Shown piece by piece: positions 1 to 8,302 of a stretch of DNA of 32,683 nt. A model generated the notes under the pieces. That model saw only the letters and a program-made list of their open reading frames with translations, was not told where the DNA came from and did no database searches. This stretch comes from an uncultured Planctomycetia bacterium (lineage in GTDB: Bacteria; Planctomycetota; UBA1135; GCA-002686595): positions 1-32,683 of the forward strand of contig CALFYL010000314.1 in assembly GCA_937952135.1 (NCBI GenBank), given 5' to 3'. Made by a program: the position numbers and the translations under genes. Position 1 is the first letter of the stretch. Each line of letters opens with the position of its first letter.

Positions 1-1496
1 CCGTGCCCCGGGAGCTGAGAGCGACGCGCGGAATGCGGTGAAGAGCCGCGCGCGAGGGCCTCGTCGCCGAACCCCACGCCGTTGTCCTCGACCTCGACGA
101 AGGCCCAATCCCTGTGGTCCTGTTCACGGGTCCGGACACCGGCGCGGATCGTCAACCGCCCTCCATGCGGCATCGCGGCCTTGCTGTTGATCGCGAGGTT
201 GAGCAACGCCATTTCCAACTCGGAAGCGTCGGCGTTCAGCAGGATCTTGGGCGGATCGACTTCGATCGTCAGTCGCACGCTCGATCCGAGCGCCGCACGC
301 AGCAGCGGCTCGAGCGAGGCCGCGACCGCTCCGAACTCCGACTGCGCGCTGGCTGCGGGGGCGCTGCGCGCCAACCGAAGCAGGTGGCGAACCACGTCGT
401 TCGCACGCTGGACAGCCGCTTGTATGCCCTCGACGTACTCCCTCCTCGCCGCCACCTCGCGTTCGCCCTGCAGCAGCGTGCAGTATCCGCTCACGGCGCT
501 CAGCACGTTGGCGAAGTCGTGCGTCAGCTCCGTGGCGAGCCTGGCCGAACTCTCCACTCGTTCGAGTTCCCTCAGTCGCCGGTCGAGCCCAGCGGCGGAT
601 TGCTCGCTGCGCCGCAGTTCCAACAAGCGTGCTGTCAGCCCCGCCAATGCCACGGTCCGGCGCTCGTCTCGGTCGTCGAACGCTGCGCCGTCGAATCGAT
701 CGCAGAAGTACAGGCGACCGAACATCTGCGCGCGCCGACCGATCGGAACAATGAGCAGCGTGCGCATGGGAGGGTGCCCCGTCGGAAATCCTCGCGCGAG
801 CGGATGCGAGCGGAGATCGTCCACACGGAGTGCCTCTCCGGTCTCGAGCACCAACCCCAGCAATCCACGACCTTCGGGGCTTCGGCCGATCTGCTCCTCG
901 ACCTCGGCGCCCACGCCTGACGTCACGAAGTGGACGAGGACGCCGTTGTGGACGATGCCAAGCGCTCCGTAGCGGCATTCGAGGAGTCCGCGCATCAGGT
1001 GCACCGCACCCTGCAGGAAGGTCTCCTCTCGCGGTTCGCCGATGAACAGTTCGAGTAGATGCTCGGCCCAGTCCTCCCGCTCGCCCTGTGAGTCGGGGTT
1101 GGATTCGCCCTCTTGGGGCGGCCACACGGACACTCCGCGGAACTCGCCTTGCTCGTCGAACTCGGCGCACAGAACGCCGCTGCGCCGCACGAGCACCTTC
1201 GACTCGTTGCCGCGGCAGGTGAGGTGGTGGGGGGGCAGGCCGTCCACGCACGCTGGGCACGCGAGGGCCTCCGCGATCTCTCTCAAGCCGACGAAGTTCG
1301 CGCGATCGCGCCGTGTTGCGCACGAGAACAGCGCGAGCACGTCGCCGTTCGCGGCGTGCGCGCCACGAAGGAAATCGCCCAATCCGGCGGCGTGGAGCGG
1401 GACGACACGCACATCAGACCTCAAATGGCTCAACGAAGTTCGTGCTGCGCGAGCGGGGACAACTGACGCGCGGGTTCGCAGGGCTCGGTCGGGCAT
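1..1496 (-). CDS. GAF-domain sensor histidine kinase, 3' end outside the window
   Basis: This is a probable cytoplasmic sensor kinase read leftwards off the window edge. The ATG at 1496 follows an AGAGG seven bases upstream. Residues 1-150 are not recognised but hold a cysteine cluster (C80, C83, C94). Residues 165-295 form a GAF domain resembling those of DevS/DosT-type kinases (motifs PEGRGLLGLVL and HPPMRTLLIVPI). The DHp helix has the phospho-acceptor His326 in LTHDFANVLSAVSGY. The ATPase domain shows the N-box LLNLAINSKAAMPHGG (from 431) and the G1 box DNGVGFGDEA (from 471). After DEALAR the expected F/G2 boxes do not appear in frame. They look better in another frame after a GC-dinucleotide run at 46-55, so there may be a frameshift or a base error near the edge. 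No transmembrane segment is seen. The gene is divergent from cheA, so it may regulate or feed the chemotaxis genes; that is inference. Confidence 0.85.
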   Translation of the reverse strand, partial: MPDRALRTRASVVPARAARTSLSHLRSDVRVVPLHAAGLGDFLRGAHAANGDVLALFSCATRRDRANFVGLREIAEALACPACVDGLPPHHLTCRGNESKVLVRRSGVLCAEFDEQGEFRGVSVWPPQEGESNPDSQGEREDWAEHLLELFIGEPREETFLQGAVHLMRGLLECRYGALGIVHNGVLVHFVTSGVGAEVEEQIGRSPEGRGLLGLVLETGEALRVDDLRSHPLARGFPTGHPPMRTLLIVPIGRRAQMFGRLYFCDRFDGAAFDDRDERRTVALAGLTARLLELRRSEQSAAGLDRRLRELERVESSARLATELTHDFANVLSAVSGYCTLLQGEREVAARREYVEGIQAAVQRANDVVRHLLRLARSAPAASAQSEFGAVAASLEPLLRAALGSSVRLTIEVDPPKILLNADASELEMALLNLAINSKAAMPHGGRLTIRAGVRTREQDHRDWAFVEVEDNGVGFGDEALARGSSPHSARRSQLPGH

Positions 1497-2051
1497 GCCC
1501 GAACCTCTGCGTGGGCCTGACCCGTCTGAGAGGACGCCCACCCACATTCGGCCGTCCCGCGTTCCTGAGGTGCACAGTCGAGGGGCGGCAGGCCGGGTGG
1601 ACGGCGGAAGACTCTAATCGACCTCGACGCAGTACCGATAACGAGAATTCCAGAGGCGTCAAGGTCCGCGAGGACGAATCGGCTTCGCCCGCGACCGCCG
1701 CGACCGCCGCGCCGAATGGGTCTCGAGGTGCCGTGTTCCGCGCGCACTGCGTACGTGGAACTACGTACCGCATGCCATCGCTGGAGACGCCTCGGTCTTT
1801 CACTGTTGAGCCATGGCGGGCTTGAGTCTTCGCGGCGGCGGCTTGTGCACCCAGCCGCGAGCCACGCGGGATATCGACGTCGTGCCGCGCGTCCCCAATG
1901 CGTGAAACCACTCGGCGCGAAGCGTGGATCCTCGCATCTCGGCGGCACGGCGGAGGGTCCGACGAAGGGCGAGCCAACGCTTGGGCGCCCCAGCCTCGAG
2001 CGCGCCCTCCCCACCGACCCCACCAAGCCGCGCCTTTCGACGTCCCCTTCG
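1497..2051. promoter_or_regulatory. 555-bp divergent intergenic region between the GAF kinase and cheA
   Basis: No convincing gene lies here. Open frames that cross it have arginine- and proline-rich translations without domain character, and the cheA frame is open well upstream of its likely start. The region must hold the promoters of two divergent genes. Visible structure is an inverted repeat (GTACGT, six bases, ACGTAC) at 1751-1768 and a short tandem repeat of GCGACCGCC near 1690-1708. I could not identify -35/-10 boxes with confidence. Confidence 0.5.
1751..1768. promoter_or_regulatory. candidate operator: inverted repeat GTACGT-N6-ACGTAC
   Basis: The two perfect 6-bp arms are separated by GGAACT. 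The symmetry extends loosely outwards (TGC on the left, CGCA on the right, with one extra base). It sits inside the divergent promoter region, 255 bp upstream of the GAF kinase start and about 285 bp upstream of the cheA start. Dyads of this size are typical of dimeric regulator sites. Binding by any protein is inference, and a 6-bp dyad can also occur by chance. Confidence 0.3.
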
Positions 2052-4457
2052 ATGCCCTCACATCCGGATGCTCAACTCGCTCTCCAGGACCTGGCGAGCA
2101 CCTGGCTCTCGGCGCGTGTCGACGTCGTCGCGCATCTAGGAGAACTCGCCTCTCGCTGCACCGAACTCGTCGAGCTCCGCAAGGGCTGGGCGGGCGAGAG
2201 CGACTTGGGCTTGGACGCCGTGCTCGAGGCGCTTCAAGTCCTCTTGCTTTCGCCCGGCGAGGCGAGCGCGCACGCACGGCTCTCGGAAGCGCTGGAGCGG
2301 GTCGCGCCGGATCTCGCGGCCGTCGCACGGCGCTCGGACGCCGACCAGCCGCCGCGCGATCTCCAGGCGGTTCGCGTGTTCGTCGAGGACCGACTCGACT
2401 CGCTCGACGAACTCGACGACCAAGCGCTCGAGTACGAACACTCCGGCAGCGCCGACGCGCTGGCTGGGATCAAGCGCTTGCTGCACTCGATCAAGGGCGA
2501 CGCGAGTCTGCTCGGACTGAACGACGTCGCCGAGCACTGCCATCGAGCCGAGGACCGGCTCGCGAACGCCGACCCCGCCGCAACCGCGGAGCAGATCGCC
2601 GGCACGGTGCGCTTTCTCCGCACCCGGCTGACCGCGCTGCGGCACCCCGGCAGCGCGCAACCCTCGTCGACCTCGACGCCGACCGCGGCGAGCCTGCCCG
2701 CAGCGAACGTCGGCGCGCCGACCGCGGCCCGAGCGGCGCCCGTCGCGCAAGTCGTGGCGGCGCCGCCGCCCGACGACCTCTCTCAGGTCGACGCCGATCT
2801 GGGGCTCGAGTTCCTGGCCGAAGCGCGCGAGCACCTCGAGCAAGTCGATGCGCAACTCCTCAATCTCGAGAGCGGCGCCGACGGGTCGAAGGAAGAGTCG
2901 CTCAACGCGATCTTCCGGGCCTTCCACACGATCAAGGGAATGTCCGGCTTCCTCAACTTGCGCTTCGTCATGCGCGCCGCGCACGAAGCCGAGGCCCTGC
3001 TCGACAAGCTGCGCAGCAACGCCATAGCGCTCTCGCCGCCCGTGGTGGAGGCCGCCTTTCGTTCCGCCGACCTGCTGAAGGCTTGCCTGAACGGCTTCGA
3101 AGAGGCGTTGGCGACCAAGGGGATGCTCCATGCGCCGCCCCAGTACGTGGCCGTGCTGACAGCCGTACTCGACGCGCCGAATCGCGCCCTCGAGGGCGTG
3201 ACGAGCCGCAGCGAATCGAAGGGCGCCGCCGAATCCGTGGAGGCCGGCGAGCACGAGGTTGCATCGTCCAGGGCGCCGACCGGCTCCACTTCCGTCAAGG
3301 TCGACTCGGCCCGCCTCGACTCGCTGATCGACTTGATCGGAGAGCTCGTCATTGCGCAGTCGATGGTCAGCCAGTCGCCGGAGCTCGAGCTGGCGGGCAA
3401 GACGCGCTTGCCGAGCATGCTCGGCCAGCTCGAGAAGATCACCCGAGAGCTGCAGCAGATCTCGATGTCGCTGCGCATGGTCCCGATCCGCGCGACGTTC
3501 CGCCGCATGGCGCGCCTGGCGCGCGACGTCTCGAAGAAGCTCGGCAAGAGCATCGACTTCGTGATGCGCGGCGAGGACACCGAACTCGACAAGTCGGTGG
3601 TCGACACGATCGGCGATCCGCTGATCCACATGATCCGCAACGCGATCGATCACGGGATCGAGAGCGACGCGACGCAGCGCGAGCGAGCGGGCAAGCCGCG
3701 CGCGGGGCGCGTGGAACTCAGCGCGTTCCATGAAGGCGGCTGCATCCACATCGTGCTCAGTGACGACGGTCGCGGGCTGGATCGCGACGCCATCCTGGCC
3801 AAGGCGCTGAGCCGCGGAATTCTCGAGGGCGACGGCTCGCACTTGAGCGACTCGGAGGTGTTCGACTTCATCTTCGCGCCAGGCTTCTCGACGGCGCAGG
3901 AGGTCACGGACGTCTCGGGCCGCGGCGTCGGACTGGACGTCGTGCGACGCAACGTGGAGGCGTTGCGGGGTCGCGTCGAGATCGAATCGCGCTGCGGTCA
4001 AGGCACGACGTTCAGGATCCGGCTGCCGCTCACGCTGGCGATCATCGACGGCATGGTCGTGCGCTCCGGCGAAGAGCGCTATGTCGTGCCGACCCTGTCG
4101 ATCCTGCGGATGTTCCGCCCGCGCGCGGAAGACGTCGCCAGCGTGCTGGAACGCGGCCAGCTCCTGCGCGTCGGCAACTCGCACGTCCCGCTGCGGCGTC
4201 TCGCCGAGTTGCTCGGCCGCGCCGAGACGGCGACCCCGCTCGAGGAGACTTCGGCGGTCGTCGTCGAGAGCTCCGCCGGCAACTTCGCGATTCTGGTCGA
4301 CGAGCTCATCGGTCAACAACAGATCGTCATCAAACCACTCGGAGCGACGGTGCGACAGGTCAAAGGTCTCTCCGGCGGCGCAGTGATGCCCGACGGAACC
4401 GTAGGCCTGATTCTAGATGTCGCCGGGCTAGCCGATCTCGCAACCCTACCCAATTGA
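2052..4457 (+). CDS. cheA: chemotaxis histidine kinase CheA with two HPt domains
   Basis: CheA autophosphorylates on an HPt histidine and passes phosphate to CheY and CheB. The chosen ATG gives 801 aa. The frame is open 112 codons further upstream, but that stretch is arginine- and proline-rich and unlike the protein. Residues 1-100 are helical and unassigned. There are two HPt domains: the first with His145 in LLHSIKGDASLLGL, the second with His292 in FHTIKGMSGFLNL. Alanine- and proline-rich linkers separate them. The dimerisation domain starts near 414 (DSLIDLIGELVIAQ). The ATPase domain has the N-box around Asn530 (HMIRNAIDHGIE), the G1 box DDGRGLD (571-577) and the G2 box SGRGVGLDVV. A CheW-like regulatory domain fills about 665-797. 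It is the first gene of the cheA-cheW-receptor unit. No Shine-Dalgarno site is visible. Confidence 0.96.
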   Translation: MPSHPDAQLALQDLASTWLSARVDVVAHLGELASRCTELVELRKGWAGESDLGLDAVLEALQVLLLSPGEASAHARLSEALERVAPDLAAVARRSDADQPPRDLQAVRVFVEDRLDSLDELDDQALEYEHSGSADALAGIKRLLHSIKGDASLLGLNDVAEHCHRAEDRLANADPAATAEQIAGTVRFLRTRLTALRHPGSAQPSSTSTPTAASLPAANVGAPTAARAAPVAQVVAAPPPDDLSQVDADLGLEFLAEAREHLEQVDAQLLNLESGADGSKEESLNAIFRAFHTIKGMSGFLNLRFVMRAAHEAEALLDKLRSNAIALSPPVVEAAFRSADLLKACLNGFEEALATKGMLHAPPQYVAVLTAVLDAPNRALEGVTSRSESKGAAESVEAGEHEVASSRAPTGSTSVKVDSARLDSLIDLIGELVIAQSMVSQSPELELAGKTRLPSMLGQLEKITRELQQISMSLRMVPIRATFRRMARLARDVSKKLGKSIDFVMRGEDTELDKSVVDTIGDPLIHMIRNAIDHGIESDATQRERAGKPRAGRVELSAFHEGGCIHIVLSDDGRGLDRDAILAKALSRGILEGDGSHLSDSEVFDFIFAPGFSTAQEVTDVSGRGVGLDVVRRNVEALRGRVEIESRCGQGTTFRIRLPLTLAIIDGMVVRSGEERYVVPTLSILRMFRPRAEDVASVLERGQLLRVGNSHVPLRRLAELLGRAETATPLEETSAVVVESSAGNFAILVDELIGQQQIVIKPLGATVRQVKGLSGGAVMPDGTVGLILDVAGLADLATLPN

Positions 4458-4479
4458 ACCCACTTCGACCGTTGATCCC

Positions 4480-4977
4480 ATGCCCATGACCACTCTCGAC
4501 ACCACCGCCTCGACCGCTGGCGCCGAACTCGCTGGCAAATACCTCACGTTCCGTCTCGGCGCGGAGGAGTACGGCATTCAGATCCTGCGCGTTCGCGAGA
4601 TCATCGGACTCATGGAGGTGACGCCGGTGCCGCGCGCCCCGGCCCACCTGTGCGGCGTGATCAACCTGCGAGGCCGCATCATCCCGATCGTCGATCTGCG
4701 CACCAAGTTCGGCATGGCGGCGTTCGAGCCCGGCGCCGAAAGCTGCATCATCGTCCTCGACGTCACGGTCGACGACTCCATCCATCACATGGGCATCCTC
4801 GTGGACGGCGTCTGCGAGGTGCTCGACATCAAGGGCAACGAGCTCTCCCCTCCTCCGCCGCTGGGCCGCGGGATCGACGCGCGCTACTTGCTCGCCATCG
4901 CCAAGTCCAAGGGCGGCGTCAAGTTGCTCCTCAATGTCGAGTTCGCACTCGACGTTTCCGACACCCGAGTTGCTTAG
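4480..4977 (+). CDS. cheW: chemotaxis coupling protein CheW
   Basis: CheW is the scaffold that links CheA to receptor tips. This 165-aa protein is a single CheW domain of normal length: KYLTFRLGAEEYGIQILRV near the N terminus, then VPRAPAHLCGVINLRGRIIP, the conserved core in which the receptor- and CheA-binding surfaces lie. It begins 22 bases after the cheA stop and is surely co-transcribed with it. A second in-frame ATG two codons in is an equally possible start, as no ribosome site distinguishes them. The gene is followed by about 100 pyrimidine-rich bases with no clear terminator before the receptor gene. Confidence 0.96.
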   Translation: MPMTTLDTTASTAGAELAGKYLTFRLGAEEYGIQILRVREIIGLMEVTPVPRAPAHLCGVINLRGRIIPIVDLRTKFGMAAFEPGAESCIIVLDVTVDDSIHHMGILVDGVCEVLDIKGNELSPPPPLGRGIDARYLLAIAKSKGGVKLLLNVEFALDVSDTRVA

Positions 4978-5078
4978 CCACTCGTCCCTTCACGCTTCCT
5001 TCCACACCGTCCGAAACTGCGCGCCCGACGCTCGCAGCACTTCCCGTCCCAAGCGAACTACCGCCTTTCGTTTCACCC

Positions 5079-7382
5079 ATGTCCACTCCCACTAAAAAGA
5101 ACACGTCCCCCGCCGCAAAGCGCGCTTCGCGAGTCGAATACTCCCAAGCGATTCTGTCTGCGCTCGACCGCGTTTCGGCGACCATCGAATTCGACCCCGA
5201 TGGCACGATCCTCGCCGCCAATGACAACTTCCTGGCGGCGTTGGGGTACACGCGCGACGAGATCGTCGGCCGCCACCACAGCATGTTCGTGTCGGCGGAG
5301 CATCGCGCCAGCGCGGAGTACTCCGCGTTCTGGCGCAAGCTCGGCCGCGGCGAGTACGAAGCGGGTGAGTTCATGCGCCTCGGCAAGGGCGGCCGCGAGG
5401 TCTGGATCCACGCCTCCTACAACCCGATCCTCGACGCGTCCGGCAAGACCGTCCGGGTGATCAAGTTCGCTTCGGAGATCACGGCCCAGGTGGTCACTCG
5501 CAACGAGGCTGTGCGTCTGCGCTCCGTGGTCGACGAGGCGGAAGCGGCGATCATGATGATCGACCGCGACTTCACGGTGACGTACGTCAACCGCTCGACG
5601 CTGACGCTTCTCAAGCAGCACGAAGCGGCGTTCCGGTCCGTCTGGCCGAACTTCGACCCGAACAAGATCGTCGGCGCCAACGTCGACCAGTTCCACAAGG
5701 ACCCGTCGCACCAGCGGCGCCTGCTGTCCGAGCCCGGCCGCTTGCCCTACAAGACCGACATCACCATCGCCGGGCTGACGTTCTCGCTGATCGTCAGCGC
5801 GCTGCGCGACGCGAACGGCCGGTACATCGGCAACACGCTGGAGTGGAAGGACGTCACGCAGCTCCGCGCCCAGGAGAATCTCAACGCCGATTTCCGCGGC
5901 CAGATCGCGGCGATCTCGAAGTCCCAGGCGATCATCGAGTTCGAGCTCGACGGCAGGATCCGCACGGCGAACCAGAACTTCCTCGACACGCTGGGCTACC
6001 GCCTCGACGAGATCCAGGGCAAGCACCACGCGATGTTCGTCGAGCAGAGCTACCGAGAAAGCGCGGAGTACCGCCGCTTCTGGGATGAGCTGGCCGCCGG
6101 AAAGTACCAGGCCGGCGAGTTCAAGCGGATCGGCAACGCAGGCCGGGAAGTCTGGATCCAGGCCACGTACAACCCGATCTCCGACGCCAGCGGCCGTCCG
6201 TTCAAGGTGGTCAAGTTCGCCTCCGACATCACGGCGCAGAAGAAGAAGGCGCTCGAGACGCAGAGCTTCGTATCCGAGATGGGCGCGACGCTCGAAGACG
6301 TCGCCCGCCAGGATCTCACGGTGCGGATGACCGGCGTGTACACGGGCGAGCAGGCCGCAACCATGGCGAACCTGAACTCCGCGCTCACGTCGCTCGAAAC
6401 CGCGCTGTCGGCGGTCGCCAGCACCAGCACCCAGGTCGCGGGCTCGAGCCGCCAGATCGCCGAAGGCAGTCAGAGCGTCGCCCAGGGCGCCAGCACGCAG
6501 GCCGCGTCGATCGAGGAGATCTCGGCTTCGCTCGAGCAGCTCTCCGCCATGACCTCCCAGAACGCGGACAACGCCACGCAAGCGAATTCGGTGTCGTCCA
6601 CGGCTGCCGACGCGGCGGAGCGCGGTCGCACGATCATGCAGGAGATGCAGAAGGCCATCGACGCGATCGCGGCGTCGAGCGCGGAGACCGCGAAGATCGT
6701 CAAGACGATCGACGAGATCTCCTTCCAGACCAACATGCTGGCGCTGAACGCAGCGGTGGAGGCTGCGCGCGCCGGAGACGCGGGCCGCGGGTTCGCCGTG
6801 GTCGCCGAGGAGGTGCGCGCCTTGGCGATGCGGAGCGCGGAAGCCGCGAAGACGACCTCGCGCCTCATCGAGGAGTCCAGCAAGAACGCCTCCAACGGGG
6901 TGAGCATCAACGGCAACGTCCGCGCGGCTCTCGACGAGATCAACGAGTCGACGACGAAGGTGCGCAGCCTCGTGGGCGAGATCGCGGCCGCATCCAAGGA
7001 GCAGGCTGACGGCATCGGCCAGATCACGACGGCCGTGGACCAGATGAACCGCGTGACCCAGGAGAACGCAGCCAACAGCGAAGAGTCTTCAGCGGCTGCC
7101 TCCGAGCTCGACACGCAGGTCGAGCGCCTCGCCACGCTGATCGGCCAGTTCAAGCTGCGGTCGACGGATGAGGAACGCGTCGCGGAAACGAGTCGTCCGG
7201 CCGCGCGCCGTCCCGCTTCGAGCGAGCCGAACCCGGCCTTGCCGCAAGCCAAGGCCAAGCCCGTCTCGGCGCCGCTGAGCGCCAAACCGGCGAGCTCCGC
7301 GCTGCGCAAGCCGGCGTCGGCAGCCCGCAAAGGGGCCGCGAAGGTGATCCCGCTGGACGCTTCGGAAGTTCAGGACTTCTGA
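5079..7382 (+). CDS. soluble methyl-accepting chemotaxis protein with three PAS domains
   Basis: This is a chemoreceptor without signal peptide or membrane helices, so it probably senses an intracellular or diffusible cue. The frame is open upstream, but the ATG at 5079 gives a sensible 767-aa protein. PAS domains lie at about 25-137, 148-265 and 275-386. The first and third are clearly related (shared GREVWI, YNPI.DASG, VKFAS.ITAQ), suggesting internal duplication; the middle one differs. The signalling domain follows, with its hairpin tip at about 545-580 (IDEISFQTNMLALNAAVEAA) and flanking glutamine/glutamate/alanine-rich methylation helices. A proline/alanine/lysine linker leads to the acidic end ASEVQDF, which might serve as a tether for CheR or CheB but is not a standard NWETF pentapeptide. 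It is the last gene of the cheA unit, closed by a terminator. Confidence 0.95.
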   Translation: MSTPTKKNTSPAAKRASRVEYSQAILSALDRVSATIEFDPDGTILAANDNFLAALGYTRDEIVGRHHSMFVSAEHRASAEYSAFWRKLGRGEYEAGEFMRLGKGGREVWIHASYNPILDASGKTVRVIKFASEITAQVVTRNEAVRLRSVVDEAEAAIMMIDRDFTVTYVNRSTLTLLKQHEAAFRSVWPNFDPNKIVGANVDQFHKDPSHQRRLLSEPGRLPYKTDITIAGLTFSLIVSALRDANGRYIGNTLEWKDVTQLRAQENLNADFRGQIAAISKSQAIIEFELDGRIRTANQNFLDTLGYRLDEIQGKHHAMFVEQSYRESAEYRRFWDELAAGKYQAGEFKRIGNAGREVWIQATYNPISDASGRPFKVVKFASDITAQKKKALETQSFVSEMGATLEDVARQDLTVRMTGVYTGEQAATMANLNSALTSLETALSAVASTSTQVAGSSRQIAEGSQSVAQGASTQAASIEEISASLEQLSAMTSQNADNATQANSVSSTAADAAERGRTIMQEMQKAIDAIAASSAETAKIVKTIDEISFQTNMLALNAAVEAARAGDAGRGFAVVAEEVRALAMRSAEAAKTTSRLIEESSKNASNGVSINGNVRAALDEINESTTKVRSLVGEIAAASKEQADGIGQITTAVDQMNRVTQENAANSEESSAAASELDTQVERLATLIGQFKLRSTDEERVAETSRPAARRPASSEPNPALPQAKAKPVSAPLSAKPASSALRKPASAARKGAAKVIPLDASEVQDF

Positions 7383-7388
7383 GCCGCG

Positions 7389-7443
7389 GAGCGCAACCCC
7401 CGTTCGAGCGTTGGCTCGAGCGGGGGTTGCGCTCTTGCTTTTG
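7389..7443 (+). terminator. strong intrinsic terminator after the receptor gene
   Basis: A 21-bp stem (7389-7409 with 7414-7434, a single G-T wobble) closes a four-base GTTG loop. It is followed by TTGCTTTTG, a short T-rich tail. It begins six bases after the receptor stop codon and ends about 50 bases before cheR. It should end the cheA-cheW-receptor transcript and leave cheR-cheB as a separate or attenuated unit. Confidence 0.85.
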
Positions 7444-7484
7444 CCCGCCCCCGACAAGCACGCCATCCGCGAACTCCGGCACCG

Positions 7485-8294
7485 ATGAACGCAACGGTTT
7501 TCGAGCGCATCTGCAGCCTGGTCTACGACGAGGCCGGGATCCGCATCCGTGAAGGCAAGGAGTCCATGGTCGCCTCCCGCCTTGGGAAGCGGATTCGCGC
7601 GCTCGGGTTGGGCGACGAGACGGAGTATCTCGAGTTTCTCGAGCGTGAGCTGCGCAACGAGGTGGTTGCGCTGCTCGACGTGATCTCGACCAATGTCACC
7701 AGCTTCTTCCGGGAGGCGGAGCACTTTGGAGTGCTCGCGGGCATCCACCGCGCGGCCGTCAAGAGCGGGCGCAAGCGCATTCGCTACTGGTGCGCCGCGT
7801 CCTCGAGCGGCGAAGAGCCCTACACGATCGCGATGACGCTGCGCGAGGTCGAGCGCGAGCTCGGCGCGAGCGTCGACACGAAGCTGCTGGCGACGGACAT
7901 CTCCACGCGTGTGCTCGAAGCTGCCCGCCAGGGCGTCTATTCAGCGAGCAAGGTCGACGGAATCCCGGATCCTTTGCTGCGACGCTATTTCGTGCGCGAA
8001 GCCGACAGCGGCGCCGTCGTGCATCGCGCCACGCCCGAGATCGCCGAACTCGTCGTGTTCTCTCGACTCAACCTGTCACAGCCGCCATTTCCGATGCACG
8101 GCCCGCTCGAGGCCATCTTCTGCCGCAACGTGATGTTCTATTTCGACGATCCCGTGCGCCACGGCGTCATCGACGAATGCCACCGTCTGCTCGCGCCGTC
8201 CGGGACGCTGTTCGTTGGCAAGTCCGAGAGCCTGCCGAGCGGGCGGACCGACTTCGCCCGGGTCGGTTCCTCGGTCTTCCGGAAGATCGGCTAG
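7485..8294 (+). CDS. cheR: chemotaxis protein methyltransferase CheR
   Basis: CheR transfers methyl groups from S-adenosylmethionine to receptor glutamates during adaptation. This 269-aa protein has the normal two-domain layout: a short N-terminal helical domain and the catalytic domain. Visible motifs are STNVTSFFRE (where the family usually has TTN), the SAM-binding WCAASSSGEEPYTIAM (from residue 102), the acidic LLATDIS, and the catalytic-core CRNVMFYF. No TPR or other extension is present. It is the first gene after the terminator that ends the receptor unit; no ribosome site is obvious upstream of the ATG. The cheD start follows only eight bases after its stop. Confidence 0.96.
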   Translation: MNATVFERICSLVYDEAGIRIREGKESMVASRLGKRIRALGLGDETEYLEFLERELRNEVVALLDVISTNVTSFFREAEHFGVLAGIHRAAVKSGRKRIRYWCAASSSGEEPYTIAMTLREVERELGASVDTKLLATDISTRVLEAARQGVYSASKVDGIPDPLLRRYFVREADSGAVVHRATPEIAELVVFSRLNLSQPPFPMHGPLEAIFCRNVMFYFDDPVRHGVIDECHRLLAPSGTLFVGKSESLPSGRTDFARVGSSVFRKIG

Positions 8295-8302
8295 GCGCCA
8301 CG

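Noticed and set aside
124..1323. 399-codon open frame on the minus strand
   Set aside because: It is an out-of-phase shadow of the GAF kinase: arginine- and proline-rich, no domain, while the true frame shows GAF, H, N and G1 boxes.
1716..2051. Upstream extension of cheA to 1716
   Set aside because: The 112 extra codons have no chemotaxis-protein character; the ATG at 2052 fits the protein better.
2136..4319. 727-codon open frame opposite cheA
   Set aside because: It is antisense to an unmistakable CheA; composition is Arg/Asp/Glu/Val-rich, typical of GC-rich antisense frames.
5062..5070. CGCCTTTCG as a promoter or operator box
   Set aside because: Only two short occurrences before starts were noticed; in such GC-rich, TTTCG-containing leaders this may be chance. 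It is kept only as a low-interest remark.
4650..5078. Upstream extension of the receptor frame into cheW
   Set aside because: It overlaps cheW out of frame; the receptor starts at the ATG at 5079.
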